Shown: positions 9,730 through 18,500 of the stretch, in pieces
Layout: each line of letters begins with the position of its first letter
Position numbering within the stretch: the stretch's first letter is position 1
DNA from: Parvibaculum sp036499025
GTDB taxonomy: Bacteria > Pseudomonadota > Alphaproteobacteria > Parvibaculales > Parvibaculaceae
NCBI GenBank assembly: GCA_036499025.1
Contig: DASYEM010000079.1
Location: forward strand, 1-64,000
Reading direction: 5' to 3'
DNA: 64,000 nt
Translations under genes and position numbers: made by a program
The notes under the pieces: generated by a model
Told to the model about the DNA's origin: nothing
What the model saw: only the letters and a program-made list of their open reading frames with translations
Databases searched by the model: none

Positions 9730-10590
9730 TCACCCCTTGGCTTGCGCGGCCTGATCGTTCGCTTGAGCCATGGCGGCGCCGTTCAGCATTTCGAAGAAGA
9801 GCGCCAGCAGCTCGGCCTGCGAGCGCACGTCGAGTTTGACGTAGATACGCTTGATGTGATTGCGGACCGTGCCGGGGGCGATGTTGAGCATGCGGCTCAC
9901 CGATTTCGGCGGCAAACCCTTCAGCAGCAGGCGCGTCACTTCCTTCTCGCGCTCGCTGAGCTCATCGTCGCCGAAGCGTTCATAGGCGTTGGAGAGGATC
10001 TGGTGGAGTTGCGGTGAGGGAATGTCGTCGAGGCCGCCTTCGCGGTCGTAGAGGGACCAGATGCGGGTCGCCACGCTTTCGACACTTGAGGTGACGGAGG
10101 CGAGGCGGCGAAATTCGGCGGCGCTGAAGGGCGGGGCATCGGCCAACCGCATCATCGAAACATAGGCTGCCAGATCACCGCTGAGATAGAGCAGATAGCA
10201 AATCTCATCGACCATGCCGTAGGGCCGATAAAAAGAGATGTAATAATCGCTTTTGCGGAAATCCGGCGGAAACATTTCCTGCGGCGAAAGGCAGACGCTC
10301 ACTTCGCGTTCGAGGAACTGCTCATAGCTCGGATCGAGCAAATATTTGCCTTCGACATAACCCTGGTTCCATTCGTCCGAGCCTTCGAAGTCGATGACGA
10401 TGGGCGGCGCCTTGCGGCGGTAGAAGCCGACATAGACGGCTGTGTCGGGAACGAGGCTGCGCAGGCCGCTGGCGAGCCTGCCGACGCTCATATGGGCGTC
10501 GGAAGTCGTCAGGCTCTCCGCCAGATATTTGCTCCATTGCGCCACGAGGCCAAGCGGCAAAGAGCCTTTTACATCGCTGTCCATCGCCAT
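9730..10590 (-). CDS. LuxR-family transcriptional regulator
   Basis: A 286-residue regulator with a C-terminal LuxR/GerE helix-turn-helix at about 212-267 (LSEREKEVTRLLLKG, SVSRMLNIAPGTVRNHIKRI). The N-terminal half is not a recognisable acyl-homoserine-lactone domain and contains an aromatic-rich segment (YYISFYRPYGMVDEICYLLYL), probably a GAF-like ligand sensor. The start is uncertain: ATG 10590 begins the conserved part, with 10584 and 10671 as alternatives and no clean ribosome-binding site for any. It stands between the Rieske gene and the divergent esterase operon, and matching inverted repeats lie on both sides, so it is the likely regulator of this region. Confidence 0.8.
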   Translation of the reverse strand: MAMDSDVKGSLPLGLVAQWSKYLAESLTTSDAHMSVGRLASGLRSLVPDTAVYVGFYRRKAPPIVIDFEGSDEWNQGYVEGKYLLDPSYEQFLEREVSVCLSPQEMFPPDFRKSDYYISFYRPYGMVDEICYLLYLSGDLAAYVSMMRLADAPPFSAAEFRRLASVTSSVESVATRIWSLYDREGGLDDIPSPQLHQILSNAYERFGDDELSEREKEVTRLLLKGLPPKSVSRMLNIAPGTVRNHIKRIYVKLDVRSQAELLALFFEMLNGAAMAQANDQAAQAKG

Positions 10591-10925
10591 CGGGATCGCA
10601 CGCCTTTTACTCCTGTGAAGAGGCAGATCATGCGGAGGCAGGCCCGGAGTTGCAAGCAAATGAGGTTTCATGCGGCCCAATCGCTGTGTCGGCGGCGACC
10701 GATGACGGCCGGACGGCGGGATCTGCGCGCGGCATGATCCGCTCTCTCAGCGTCGGAATGACGACGCGATGAGCGAAGGATGCGCGCCCTTGCCCGGATG
10801 CGCCATGTCCTTGATAGGCCAGCACGAATGGCTCGGGGCGCGGCGCTAGCCCAACAAGGCCATACCCGGCCCGCACCCTTTCTTCTACTCAAGAGAGGCG
10901 TGATGAGCGTTGCAAGGGGAGTTCG
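10591..10925. promoter_or_regulatory. divergent promoter region between the LuxR regulator and the esterase operon
   Basis: 335 bases without a supported gene. The notable content is the inverted repeat at 10806-10821, and AAGGGGAG just before the esterase start. I could not assign core promoter boxes confidently. Confidence 0.6.
10806..10821. promoter_or_regulatory. 6-4-6 inverted repeat, candidate LuxR operator copy 2
   Basis: TGTCCT-TGAT-AGGCCA, with one mismatch in the right half-site. It is 104 nt upstream of the esterase start, in the divergent region next to the regulator gene. Confidence 0.6.
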
Positions 10926-12518
10926 ATGGCGGTTGCGGAAACGACATATGGACGGGTCGACGGCACGCTCGAAGACGGCATCCACGTGTTTTACGGCATC
11001 CCCTATGCGACTGCGCCGCGCTTTCGGCCGCCGCAACCGCATGAGCCTTGGGTCTATACGCGCCGCGCCACCGTTCCCGGCCCTGTCGCACCGCAGCTTC
11101 CAGATCTCATTTACGAAGGATATGGCGGCCAGATTTGCGCCCGCGGCAGCGAGGATTGCCTCAACCTCAACATCTGGACGCCCGCCATCGACGGCAAGCG
11201 CCGTCCGGTGATGTTCTGGATTCACGGCGGCAGCTTCCTGATCGGTTCGGGTAGCGAGCCCGACTACAATGGCGCGCAGCTTGCCCGCGACGGCGATGCG
11301 GTCGTCGTCACCGTCAATTACCGGATGGGTGCGCTCGGCTTTCTCCATCTGGCCAATTTCGGCGAAAAAGGTTTTGAGAAGAGCAGTAATCTTGGTCATC
11401 GCGACCAGATTGCGGCGCTGAAATGGGTGCGCGAGAACATCGCGAATTTCGGCGGCGATCCCGAAACGATTACGGTTTTTGGCGAGTCGGCAGGTTCCGT
11501 TTCGACGCAGAACCTGATGGTCAGCCCACATTCCGCCGATATGATGAAGCGCGCGATTTTGATGTCGGGTCCGGCGATCGCCGCGAGCCGTGTCGGTGCA
11601 ACCGCTATTGCCAGGCGATTTCTCGAGCTCGCCGGCGTAAAGAGCGTCGCCGAATTGCAAGCGCTGCCGCTCGAAAGAATCCTTCGTGCGCAGGCCGATC
11701 ATCTGATCGAACACAGCGAGACGATGCTTGGCGACTCGCTGTTCTTCCCGACGATCGATGGCGATGTGCTGCCGGAACATCCGCTGGAGCTTTTGCGCCG
11801 GGGCGTTGCTGCCGATATCGACATGCTGATCGGCGTCACGCATGATGAGGCGCGCTACTGGCTTCTCTATTACCCGGAAGTGGCGGCGCTCAGCGATGCC
11901 GAACTCGAAGACTGGGCGCGCGAGACATTCGGCGAGCATGCGACGCGCATCCTTAAAACATATCGCGCACAGGGTGCGAACCAAACGCCCGCGCAGGTCA
12001 TGGCGGCGATTGTCGGGCATATCTGCTTTCATTGGGCGGTTGGGCATAGCGCCATCGCGCAGAGCCGTTTCCAGCCCAATACCTGGCTCTATCGGTTCGA
12101 TGTGCAGACCGACATGGCGGACGGCTATTATGGCGCACCCCATGCGAGCGAGTTGCCTTTCTGCTTCGGCACGGTCGAGGTGGGCATGGGCGATTGGTAC
12201 GGGAAGACAGCCCCGTCGATGTTGCGCGCCATCAACGCGTCCTTCAGCAAATCGTTGATCGCCTTCGCGCGCAACGGCAACCCCAATAACAACGACATTC
12301 CCCGCTGGGAGCCCTTCGAGCCGCGCTCGGGCGCTTCGCTGCTCTTTGACCGCGAGAACCGCAGCGCGACGCATGTCTTTCAGGATACGTGGAAGCTCTG
12401 GGACGAAACCATCGGGGTGGAAGGGCGTGAAAAGCTCACCGCCTATTTCAAGCTGCCGACCGCGCCACGTTTCAAGGTCCTGGGCGTCAATTGGCCCGAA
12501 ACAACTGCTGCCGACTGA
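10926..12518 (+). CDS. carboxylesterase, type B (alpha/beta hydrolase)
   Basis: Hydrolyses carboxylic esters, or amides/carbamates in some relatives. 530 residues, typical length. The oxyanion-hole motif HGGSF is at 100-104 and the nucleophile elbow GESAG places Ser188 as the catalytic serine. A Glu in GVTHDEARY and a His in APHASELPF are the likely remaining triad members. No signal peptide, so probably cytoplasmic. The start is supported by AGGGGAG 5 nt upstream. First gene of a co-directional run (esterase, aminotransferase, DUF1302, DUF1329, MFS), 27 nt ahead of the aminotransferase, suggesting the released product carries an amino group. Confidence 0.9.
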   Translation: MAVAETTYGRVDGTLEDGIHVFYGIPYATAPRFRPPQPHEPWVYTRRATVPGPVAPQLPDLIYEGYGGQICARGSEDCLNLNIWTPAIDGKRRPVMFWIHGGSFLIGSGSEPDYNGAQLARDGDAVVVTVNYRMGALGFLHLANFGEKGFEKSSNLGHRDQIAALKWVRENIANFGGDPETITVFGESAGSVSTQNLMVSPHSADMMKRAILMSGPAIAASRVGATAIARRFLELAGVKSVAELQALPLERILRAQADHLIEHSETMLGDSLFFPTIDGDVLPEHPLELLRRGVAADIDMLIGVTHDEARYWLLYYPEVAALSDAELEDWARETFGEHATRILKTYRAQGANQTPAQVMAAIVGHICFHWAVGHSAIAQSRFQPNTWLYRFDVQTDMADGYYGAPHASELPFCFGTVEVGMGDWYGKTAPSMLRAINASFSKSLIAFARNGNPNNNDIPRWEPFEPRSGASLLFDRENRSATHVFQDTWKLWDETIGVEGREKLTAYFKLPTAPRFKVLGVNWPETTAAD

Positions 12519-12545
12519 AGTCGCATACGCCTAGAGGAGGCGCAC

Positions 12546-13940
12546 TTGACGCTTGTTGAAAAACTGCCGAATACGCCCAGCGTCGATGATCTCGACCGCC
12601 GCCACAATATCCATCCATTCACCGATCTGGCGATGATGGAAAAGGCGGAGCGCACCGTCATCGTCAAGGCGCAGGGCAATTATGTCTTCGGTGAGGACGG
12701 CCGGAAATTTCTCGACGGCCTTGGCGGCATGTGGTGCGTCAACATCGGCCATGGCCGCGAAGAGATGGCGCAGGTGATCGCCGATCAGGTGCGCCAGCTC
12801 GATTACTATTCGCCCTTCGACGATCTGACGACGCCCGCCATGGCATCGCTGGTCGAGGCGCTGTCGGAACGCGCGCCGGGCAATCTCAATCGTGTGCTGC
12901 TGACGACCGGCGGCTCGACGGCGGCAGATTCGGCGATCCGCCTTGTGCATCACTATTTCATCCGGCTCGGCCAACCCTCGCGCCGGCACATTATCTCGCG
13001 GCACAATTCCTATCACGGCAGCACCTATCTCACGGCCTCGCTCAGCGATCCGGGCTATAGCGACGGCTGGCTTGCCGAAGACAAGATCATCCATCACGTC
13101 GGCGCACCCAATCTCTATCGCCGCCCGGAAGGGACAAGCGAAGAAGAGTTTCTTGAAATTCTCGTTTCAGAGTTCGAGAGGAAAATTCTGGAGATCGGGG
13201 CGGAAAACGTCGCCTGCTTTATCGCGGAGCCCATTCAAGGTTCCGGCGGCGTCATCGTGCCGCCGGAGGGCTATCACAAGCGCATGCTGGCGGTGTGCCG
13301 CAAATACGGGATGCTCTACATTTCCGACGAAGTGGTGACAGGCTTTGGGCGTTTGGGGCATTTCTTTGCATCCGAAGCGCGCTTTGGCATCGTGCCGGAC
13401 ATCATCGTCAGCGCCAAAGGTCTTTCGTCGGGCTACGTGCCGCTCGGCGCGGTTTTGATCTCCGATGAAGTCTATGCGGTTCTCAGCCATAAGACCGGCG
13501 CGTATTTCAACACGGGCTTCACCTATTCCGGCCACGCGGTCGCCTGCGCCGCCGCGCTGAAAAATATCGAAATCATCGAGCGCGAAAAGCTTTGTGAGCG
13601 CGTGCGCGAGAACGGCCCGCACTTTGAAGAAAAGCTGAAAGAGCTTGTCGGCCTGCCACTTGTCGGCGATGTGCGCGGCAGCCGCTTCATGATGTGCATC
13701 GAATATGTTTCAAACAAAGCCCGCAAGGAATTGTTCGGCGACGATGTGCGCATCGGAAAACGTATCTGGCGGCATTGCCAGAAGCGCGGCCTTCTCGTTC
13801 GCCCGCTCGCGCATCTCAACGTTCTGTCGCCACCTCTGACATTGACGCTCGATGAAATCGATTTCATCGGCGATGTATTGCGTGAGGCGATCCACGACAC
13901 GGCCGACGAGTTGACGCGCGACGGCATCAAGGCGGAGTGA
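12546..13940 (+). CDS. class III (omega-type) PLP-dependent aminotransferase
   Basis: Transfers an amino group from a terminal amine or omega-amino acid to a keto acid such as pyruvate, leaving an aldehyde or ketone. 464 residues. TTG start with AGGAGG 5 nt upstream. Lys291 in SAKGLSSGY is the Schiff-base lysine, the SDEVVTGFGR motif holds the Asp that contacts the PLP nitrogen, and GSTAADSAIR is the phosphate-side loop. The N-terminal HPFTD and LDGLGGMWCVNIGHG segments are like beta-alanine/pyruvate and putrescine/pyruvate aminotransferases. It is in the esterase operon; an aldehyde dehydrogenase in the same cluster could oxidise its product. The amine is unknown. Confidence 0.9.
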   Translation: MTLVEKLPNTPSVDDLDRRHNIHPFTDLAMMEKAERTVIVKAQGNYVFGEDGRKFLDGLGGMWCVNIGHGREEMAQVIADQVRQLDYYSPFDDLTTPAMASLVEALSERAPGNLNRVLLTTGGSTAADSAIRLVHHYFIRLGQPSRRHIISRHNSYHGSTYLTASLSDPGYSDGWLAEDKIIHHVGAPNLYRRPEGTSEEEFLEILVSEFERKILEIGAENVACFIAEPIQGSGGVIVPPEGYHKRMLAVCRKYGMLYISDEVVTGFGRLGHFFASEARFGIVPDIIVSAKGLSSGYVPLGAVLISDEVYAVLSHKTGAYFNTGFTYSGHAVACAAALKNIEIIEREKLCERVRENGPHFEEKLKELVGLPLVGDVRGSRFMMCIEYVSNKARKELFGDDVRIGKRIWRHCQKRGLLVRPLAHLNVLSPPLTLTLDEIDFIGDVLREAIHDTADELTRDGIKAE

Positions 13941-13952
13941 CGCGCGGCGGTT

Positions 13953-13968
13953 TGTCCTATGAAGGACA
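13953..13968. promoter_or_regulatory. 6-4-6 inverted repeat, candidate LuxR operator copy 3 (best match)
   Basis: TGTCCT-ATGA-AGGACA, a perfect inverted repeat. It lies 12 nt after the aminotransferase stop and 116 nt before the DUF1302 start, implying that the downstream genes have their own promoter. A weak candidate -10 (CATAAT) near 14000 with a poor -35 would suit an activator-dependent promoter. Confidence 0.65.
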
Positions 13969-14084
13969 TAGCCCTGCAAAGATTGCGTCACTAGCTTTTC
14001 ATAATTGCTGACGGTTGCGTCAGCGGGGTCCATGCGGACGCGCTCGGGGAGAGATGGCGCCGCATAGTGAATTGGGGGACTTGC

Positions 14085-15806
14085 ATGACGGAACGACGCA
14101 GACGGCTGTCGGCTGCTTACTTGGCGCGGACGGCACTTGCCGCGACCGTCGGGTTTATCTCGCTGGTTGCGATCAGCAGCGACGCATCGGCCATGAAATT
14201 CAAATCCGGTGACTTCGACATTTCCGTCGACACGACCTTGTCGGCCACGGCGATGATCCGAACGAGCCAACGCAACTGCGCCCTTATCAGCGCGACAAAT
14301 TCGCAGGGCTGCGCCAATGACGGCCTCACGGACAATTACGATGACGGCAATCTGAACTTCGATCAGTGGGACGTGTTCAGCGCGCCTCTCGGCGGATTGA
14401 CCGAGATTGAAGTCAAATCCGGCGATTTCGGCGCATTCGTTCGCGGCAGCTATTTCGTCGATGGTGTGCTCTGGGACAAGGAATCGACGCGCCGCACGGA
14501 TCTCAGCGATTCAGCGGTTCATCACATCGGCCGCCGCGCCCGGCTTCTCGACGCCTATGTTTACGGCGTCGTGCCGACAGGTGACATGCCGATCAGCCTT
14601 CGCGTCGGCAATCAGGTTCTGAACTGGGGCGAAAGCGTCTTCTACGGCGGCGGCATCGCCGAGACGAACTCCTACGACATGACGAAGCTGCGCGGTGCAG
14701 GCGCCGAAATCAAACAGGCTTTCCTGCCTGCGCCGATGGTGCTGGCGCAATTCTCGCCTTTCGAGAATGTCGATGTGTCGGCCTACTACCAGTGGCATTG
14801 GAACGAGACGGAATATGATCCGGTCGGCACGTTCTTCTCGATCGAGGACGTCTTCGGGCCGGGCCATCAGGGTGTATTCTATGGTCCGGCGCTGGGTGGC
14901 GTCGGCGATCCTGGCGCATCGGGTCTGTCGCCCGCCGCTCAGTTCGCGCTTGGCACCGGCATTCCAGATGCGGCCGAAGGCCGTCCGCGCAATTCCGGTC
15001 AGTGGGGTGCGTCCGCGCGTTACTTCAGCGACGCATTGCAGACCGAATTCGGCGCCTATTACATGCGCTATCACCAGAAAGCTCCTGTCCTCGGTGTGAA
15101 TGCGGCTTGCGATCCCGTCTTCGGTTGCTATCCGGTTTCCTACTTCCGCGAATTCGTCGAGGATCAGAACCTCTATGGCGCAACGGCGAGCTTCGTCTTG
15201 CAGGATGTTTCAGTCGGCGTCGAAGTCGCCTATCAGCCGAACTATTCAGTGCCGCTCGCGGATGCTTCGACCGCAGCCGCCGGCGCGGCTCTGGCCCTTG
15301 ATCCGGTCGGATTCACCGGCACGGCGCATGAGCTCGGCTTCACGCGCGCCAATCGCACGCAGATGATCCTCAACGGCATTTACGTCGCGCCGCCGACCAT
15401 GCCGATCCTCGGTTCGCTCATTCAGGCCGCGGGCATGAACGATCTGACCTTCATGGCCGAAACGGCGTGGACGCATTTCGACAATAAGCCGTTCAACACC
15501 TTCGGCGACAAGAATGCCATCGGCTATGTGCTCGACATCACGGGCAGCTATCAGGGCATCTTCGGCACGCCCTGGGTGCTCTATCCGGGCCTTGCCTTCA
15601 AGCATGACGTCAAGGGAACGGCGCTCGATTACGTCGTCACCGACACGCATATCGCGGGCCGTAAAACGCTCACGCTTCGCCTGACGGCCGACTATCAGTC
15701 CACCTGGAGCGTCGGCATCGCTTACGTCAACAACTTCGGCGCGGGCGACATGAACTTCAATTCGGATCGCGATTACGCATCCGCCACCATTTCCTATGCC
15801 TTCTAA
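14085..15806 (+). CDS. DUF1302 family outer-membrane protein
   Basis: A 573-residue exported protein of the DUF1302 family, predicted to be a beta-barrel-like outer-membrane protein. The signal peptide ends near residue 33 (SSDASA) and the chain alternates short aromatic-rich strands to a C-terminal Phe (ATISYAF), as outer-membrane barrels do. A GTG at 14067 is possible, but ATG 14085 has GGGGGA just upstream and starts the signal peptide properly. DUF1302 genes commonly travel with DUF1329 genes, as here (37-nt gap), often near degradation genes for hydrophobic compounds. The exact role is not established; uptake of the cluster's substrate is inference. Confidence 0.85.
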   Translation: MTERRRRLSAAYLARTALAATVGFISLVAISSDASAMKFKSGDFDISVDTTLSATAMIRTSQRNCALISATNSQGCANDGLTDNYDDGNLNFDQWDVFSAPLGGLTEIEVKSGDFGAFVRGSYFVDGVLWDKESTRRTDLSDSAVHHIGRRARLLDAYVYGVVPTGDMPISLRVGNQVLNWGESVFYGGGIAETNSYDMTKLRGAGAEIKQAFLPAPMVLAQFSPFENVDVSAYYQWHWNETEYDPVGTFFSIEDVFGPGHQGVFYGPALGGVGDPGASGLSPAAQFALGTGIPDAAEGRPRNSGQWGASARYFSDALQTEFGAYYMRYHQKAPVLGVNAACDPVFGCYPVSYFREFVEDQNLYGATASFVLQDVSVGVEVAYQPNYSVPLADASTAAAGAALALDPVGFTGTAHELGFTRANRTQMILNGIYVAPPTMPILGSLIQAAGMNDLTFMAETAWTHFDNKPFNTFGDKNAIGYVLDITGSYQGIFGTPWVLYPGLAFKHDVKGTALDYVVTDTHIAGRKTLTLRLTADYQSTWSVGIAYVNNFGAGDMNFNSDRDYASATISYAF

Positions 15807-15842
15807 GTGCAACATCTGATGGAAGGCGAGAGGGGAATTCAA

Positions 15843-17201
15843 ATGTCCAAGAATGTTCTGATCAAGGCGGCGCTGTTTTGTAGCGTTGCGATCTTCTCAA
15901 CGGGCGCGATAGCGGACTCGTTTGCCGATCTCGGCGGAAAACTCACGCCGATTGGCGCGGAGAAAGCCGGCAACGCTGCGGGAACGATCCCGCCCTATGA
16001 AGGCGGCATCGCGACGCCGCCGGCTGGATACATGCCGGGGAACGATTATGTCGATCCTTATGCCGGCGACAAGAAGCTGTTCTCGGTCGACGGCGCCAAT
16101 GCCGCCCAATACAAGGACAAGCTTACCGACGGACAGCAGTTCCTGCTGGCGCGCTACAAGAACTACCGAATGGACGTCTATCCGACCCATCGGAGCTGTG
16201 CTTATCCAGACAGGCTCTATCAGAAGACCAAAGAGGGAGCAGGCGTCGCAAAGCTCGACGCGGCGACGAAGGATCTCGTCGCCGCCCTGCCGGGTGGCGT
16301 CCCGTTCCCGGTGCCGACCGACGGTGCCGAGGTGATGTGGAATCATCGCACGGCCTTCGACAGTCTTGGCCGCAATGTGTCGGGCACCACGGCGGTGGTC
16401 GATAAAGGCGGCAGTTATGTGCCGCTGAAGTGGGACGAGGCGCGGTTGTCGAACTATTATGACCCGGCGAACACGACCTATGATGCTCTGGGTAACGTGC
16501 AGTTCAAATACTTCACCACCTATACGGCGCCTGCGCGCGTCGCCGGCGAAATGTATCTCGTCCATGAGACGCTGAACGGCGAACGCAACGCCTGGCTCTA
16601 CAGTCCCGGTCTGCGCCGCGTGCGCCGCGCCCCGACGCTTTCCTATGACAATCCCGTCTCGGGTTATGAAGGTCTCGCGGCGAGCGATCAGCTCTATATG
16701 TATAACGGGCGTCTCGACCGTTACGACTGGAAGCTCGTCGGCAAGAAAGAGTTGTACATTCCCTACAACAATTTCGAGTTCGCCAATTCCAAGCACAAGG
16801 TTGCGGAACTGACGAAGCCGAACTTCCCCGATCCCGATGTCGGCCGTTACGAGCTGCATCGTGTCTGGGTGGTCGAAGCCACTCTGAAGCCCGGCCTCCG
16901 TCATCTGCTGCCCAAGCGCGTCTTCTACGTCGATGAAGACAGCTGGCGTGTCGTGGCGACAGACATTTACGACGCTCAGGGCAAGCTCTGGCGTTATCAG
17001 GAAGAGACGACCGTACCGGTCTACGATCTTCCCGCCTGCTTCGGCTTCGGTCAGGCGATCTATGATTTCCAGGCGGACCGCTACATTCTCGATCTGGTTT
17101 TCAACGACGACAAGCGTCCCGACTTCCACGCCGAAAGGCCGGGCGCTCTCGATGCGACGATGTTCGACATCGGCGAGCTGCGCAAGCGTGGTACGCGGTA
17201 A
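15843..17201 (+). CDS. DUF1329 family periplasmic protein
   Basis: A 452-residue exported protein, partner of the preceding DUF1302 protein. The start is ATG 15843 with GAGGGG 7 nt upstream. The signal peptide ends near residue 25 (STGAIA). Family landmarks are LTPIGAEKAGNAAGTIPPY near the mature N-terminus, WLYSPGLRRVRRAP in the middle, and RVFYVDEDSWRV later. This resembles LolA-type lipid-binding folds, so carrying a hydrophobic ligand through the periplasm is plausible but unproven. A terminator-like hairpin follows at 17243. Confidence 0.87.
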   Translation: MSKNVLIKAALFCSVAIFSTGAIADSFADLGGKLTPIGAEKAGNAAGTIPPYEGGIATPPAGYMPGNDYVDPYAGDKKLFSVDGANAAQYKDKLTDGQQFLLARYKNYRMDVYPTHRSCAYPDRLYQKTKEGAGVAKLDAATKDLVAALPGGVPFPVPTDGAEVMWNHRTAFDSLGRNVSGTTAVVDKGGSYVPLKWDEARLSNYYDPANTTYDALGNVQFKYFTTYTAPARVAGEMYLVHETLNGERNAWLYSPGLRRVRRAPTLSYDNPVSGYEGLAASDQLYMYNGRLDRYDWKLVGKKELYIPYNNFEFANSKHKVAELTKPNFPDPDVGRYELHRVWVVEATLKPGLRHLLPKRVFYVDEDSWRVVATDIYDAQGKLWRYQEETTVPVYDLPACFGFGQAIYDFQADRYILDLVFNDDKRPDFHAERPGALDATMFDIGELRKRGTR

Positions 17202-17242
17202 CGGCTTGGCGTTTGCATCCCTCTCCCGCAAACTCCAGACTT

Positions 17243-17272
17243 GGGCAGGGGCTTCGGCCTCTGCCCATTTTT
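17243..17272 (+). terminator. Rho-independent terminator between DUF1329 and MFS genes
   Basis: GGGCAGGGGC and GCCTCTGCCC form a 10-bp stem (one G-U pair) around TTCG, followed by ATTTTT. It may reduce read-through from the DUF1302/DUF1329 genes into the transporter gene, which starts 20 nt later. Confidence 0.85.
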
Positions 17273-17291
17273 GTAAAGGGTTTCTATTGAC

Positions 17292-18500
17292 ATGACTGTG
17301 CAGGAGAGCGGGGCGCGCAGCCCCTGGTGGAGCAAGATCGATCATCGCAGCACGGCGACGCTTTTCTTCGTCGCGCTGGCCGGATCGTATGGAATGCTGT
17401 TTGCCTCCATGCTTCCCGCGCTGGTCAATAACTGGCTCTTCTATCTCCATCTCAGCGAACGCACCGCCGGACTAATTGCGACAGCCAACGTGCTGGCGGC
17501 AACGGCGGGTCTCGGGCTTTCGATCTTTCTGCTCACGCGCTGGTCGCTTGTGCGCATCGCCCAGGTCGGCATTGCGGCGGCCATACTGGGCGACGTCGGA
17601 TCGTTGGTGACGAGCGGTCCATGGGAGCTTGGTTTCACGCGCGTCATCGCCGGGCTCGGGCTTGGCCTTCTCGTCGGCGTGACCACGAACTGGTTCGGTC
17701 GCCACGAGCAGGCCGAGCGTGGCTTCGGCATGTCGATCATGCTGCAATTCGTACTGACGGCGGTGCTCTTTTCCGCTATTCCGTTGATCGAGCCCGCTCT
17801 CGGCCACACCGCCGTCTATGTGGCGATGTTGAGCCTCGGCGCGATTGCCGCGTGTCTCTCGCCGCTTTTCAATCTCAATGGCGGGGCGACGCCTTTGCCT
17901 AAGGAGCCCCCGGCGCAATTGGCTGCCGTCGACGAACATCCTCTGCGGCTCAAGATCTATTCCATTGTGGCCTTTGCCATTTTCGAGCTCGCCGCCGTCG
18001 GCCTCTGGAGCTACATGCTGCGCTATGCCGAGGTGATCGGCATGTCGGCGGCGGATGCTTCCAACGTGTTGGCGCTCTCGTCGCTTTGCGGCATTCCAGG
18101 GACGGTCCTCGTGGTGCTGCTCGGCAGCCGGTGCGGACGGCTCGCGCCGCTCATTCTGTCGCTGGTCGCCTATACCGCGCCCACGCTGCTCTTTGCGCTG
18201 CTCCATACGTCGAACGCCGTCTTCATTGCCGGGCTCATCCTCCAGAATATCGCCTGGGCGGTCGCCGCTCCCTATTTTCAGGCGGTGCAGTCGATGCTCG
18301 ACAAGTCGGGCCGCCTCGCGATCTGGGGCATGCTGGTCGCCTCGGTCGGCGCGGGTCTCGGGCCCGCGCTGCTCGGCACGGCGATCCACGGCACCTCTTA
18401 TGTCGAGGCGTTCGGGGTTGCCGCTTTCGCGCTCGGCTTTTCGATGCTGATTGTCCTCCGGCCGGCTTTCATCGCCGACCGGCTCGCGCGCAACGCCTGA
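17292..18500 (+). CDS. major facilitator superfamily transporter
   Basis: An inner-membrane carrier of 402 residues with about 12 hydrophobic helices in two halves, split by a short hydrophilic loop (PLPKEPPAQLAAVDEHPLR) near residue 210. The substrate is unknown. Its place at the end of the esterase/DUF1302 run suggests it moves the substrate or a product of that pathway. It ends one base before the convergent amidase gene. Confidence 0.85.
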   Translation: MTVQESGARSPWWSKIDHRSTATLFFVALAGSYGMLFASMLPALVNNWLFYLHLSERTAGLIATANVLAATAGLGLSIFLLTRWSLVRIAQVGIAAAILGDVGSLVTSGPWELGFTRVIAGLGLGLLVGVTTNWFGRHEQAERGFGMSIMLQFVLTAVLFSAIPLIEPALGHTAVYVAMLSLGAIAACLSPLFNLNGGATPLPKEPPAQLAAVDEHPLRLKIYSIVAFAIFELAAVGLWSYMLRYAEVIGMSAADASNVLALSSLCGIPGTVLVVLLGSRCGRLAPLILSLVAYTAPTLLFALLHTSNAVFIAGLILQNIAWAVAAPYFQAVQSMLDKSGRLAIWGMLVASVGAGLGPALLGTAIHGTSYVEAFGVAAFALGFSMLIVLRPAFIADRLARNA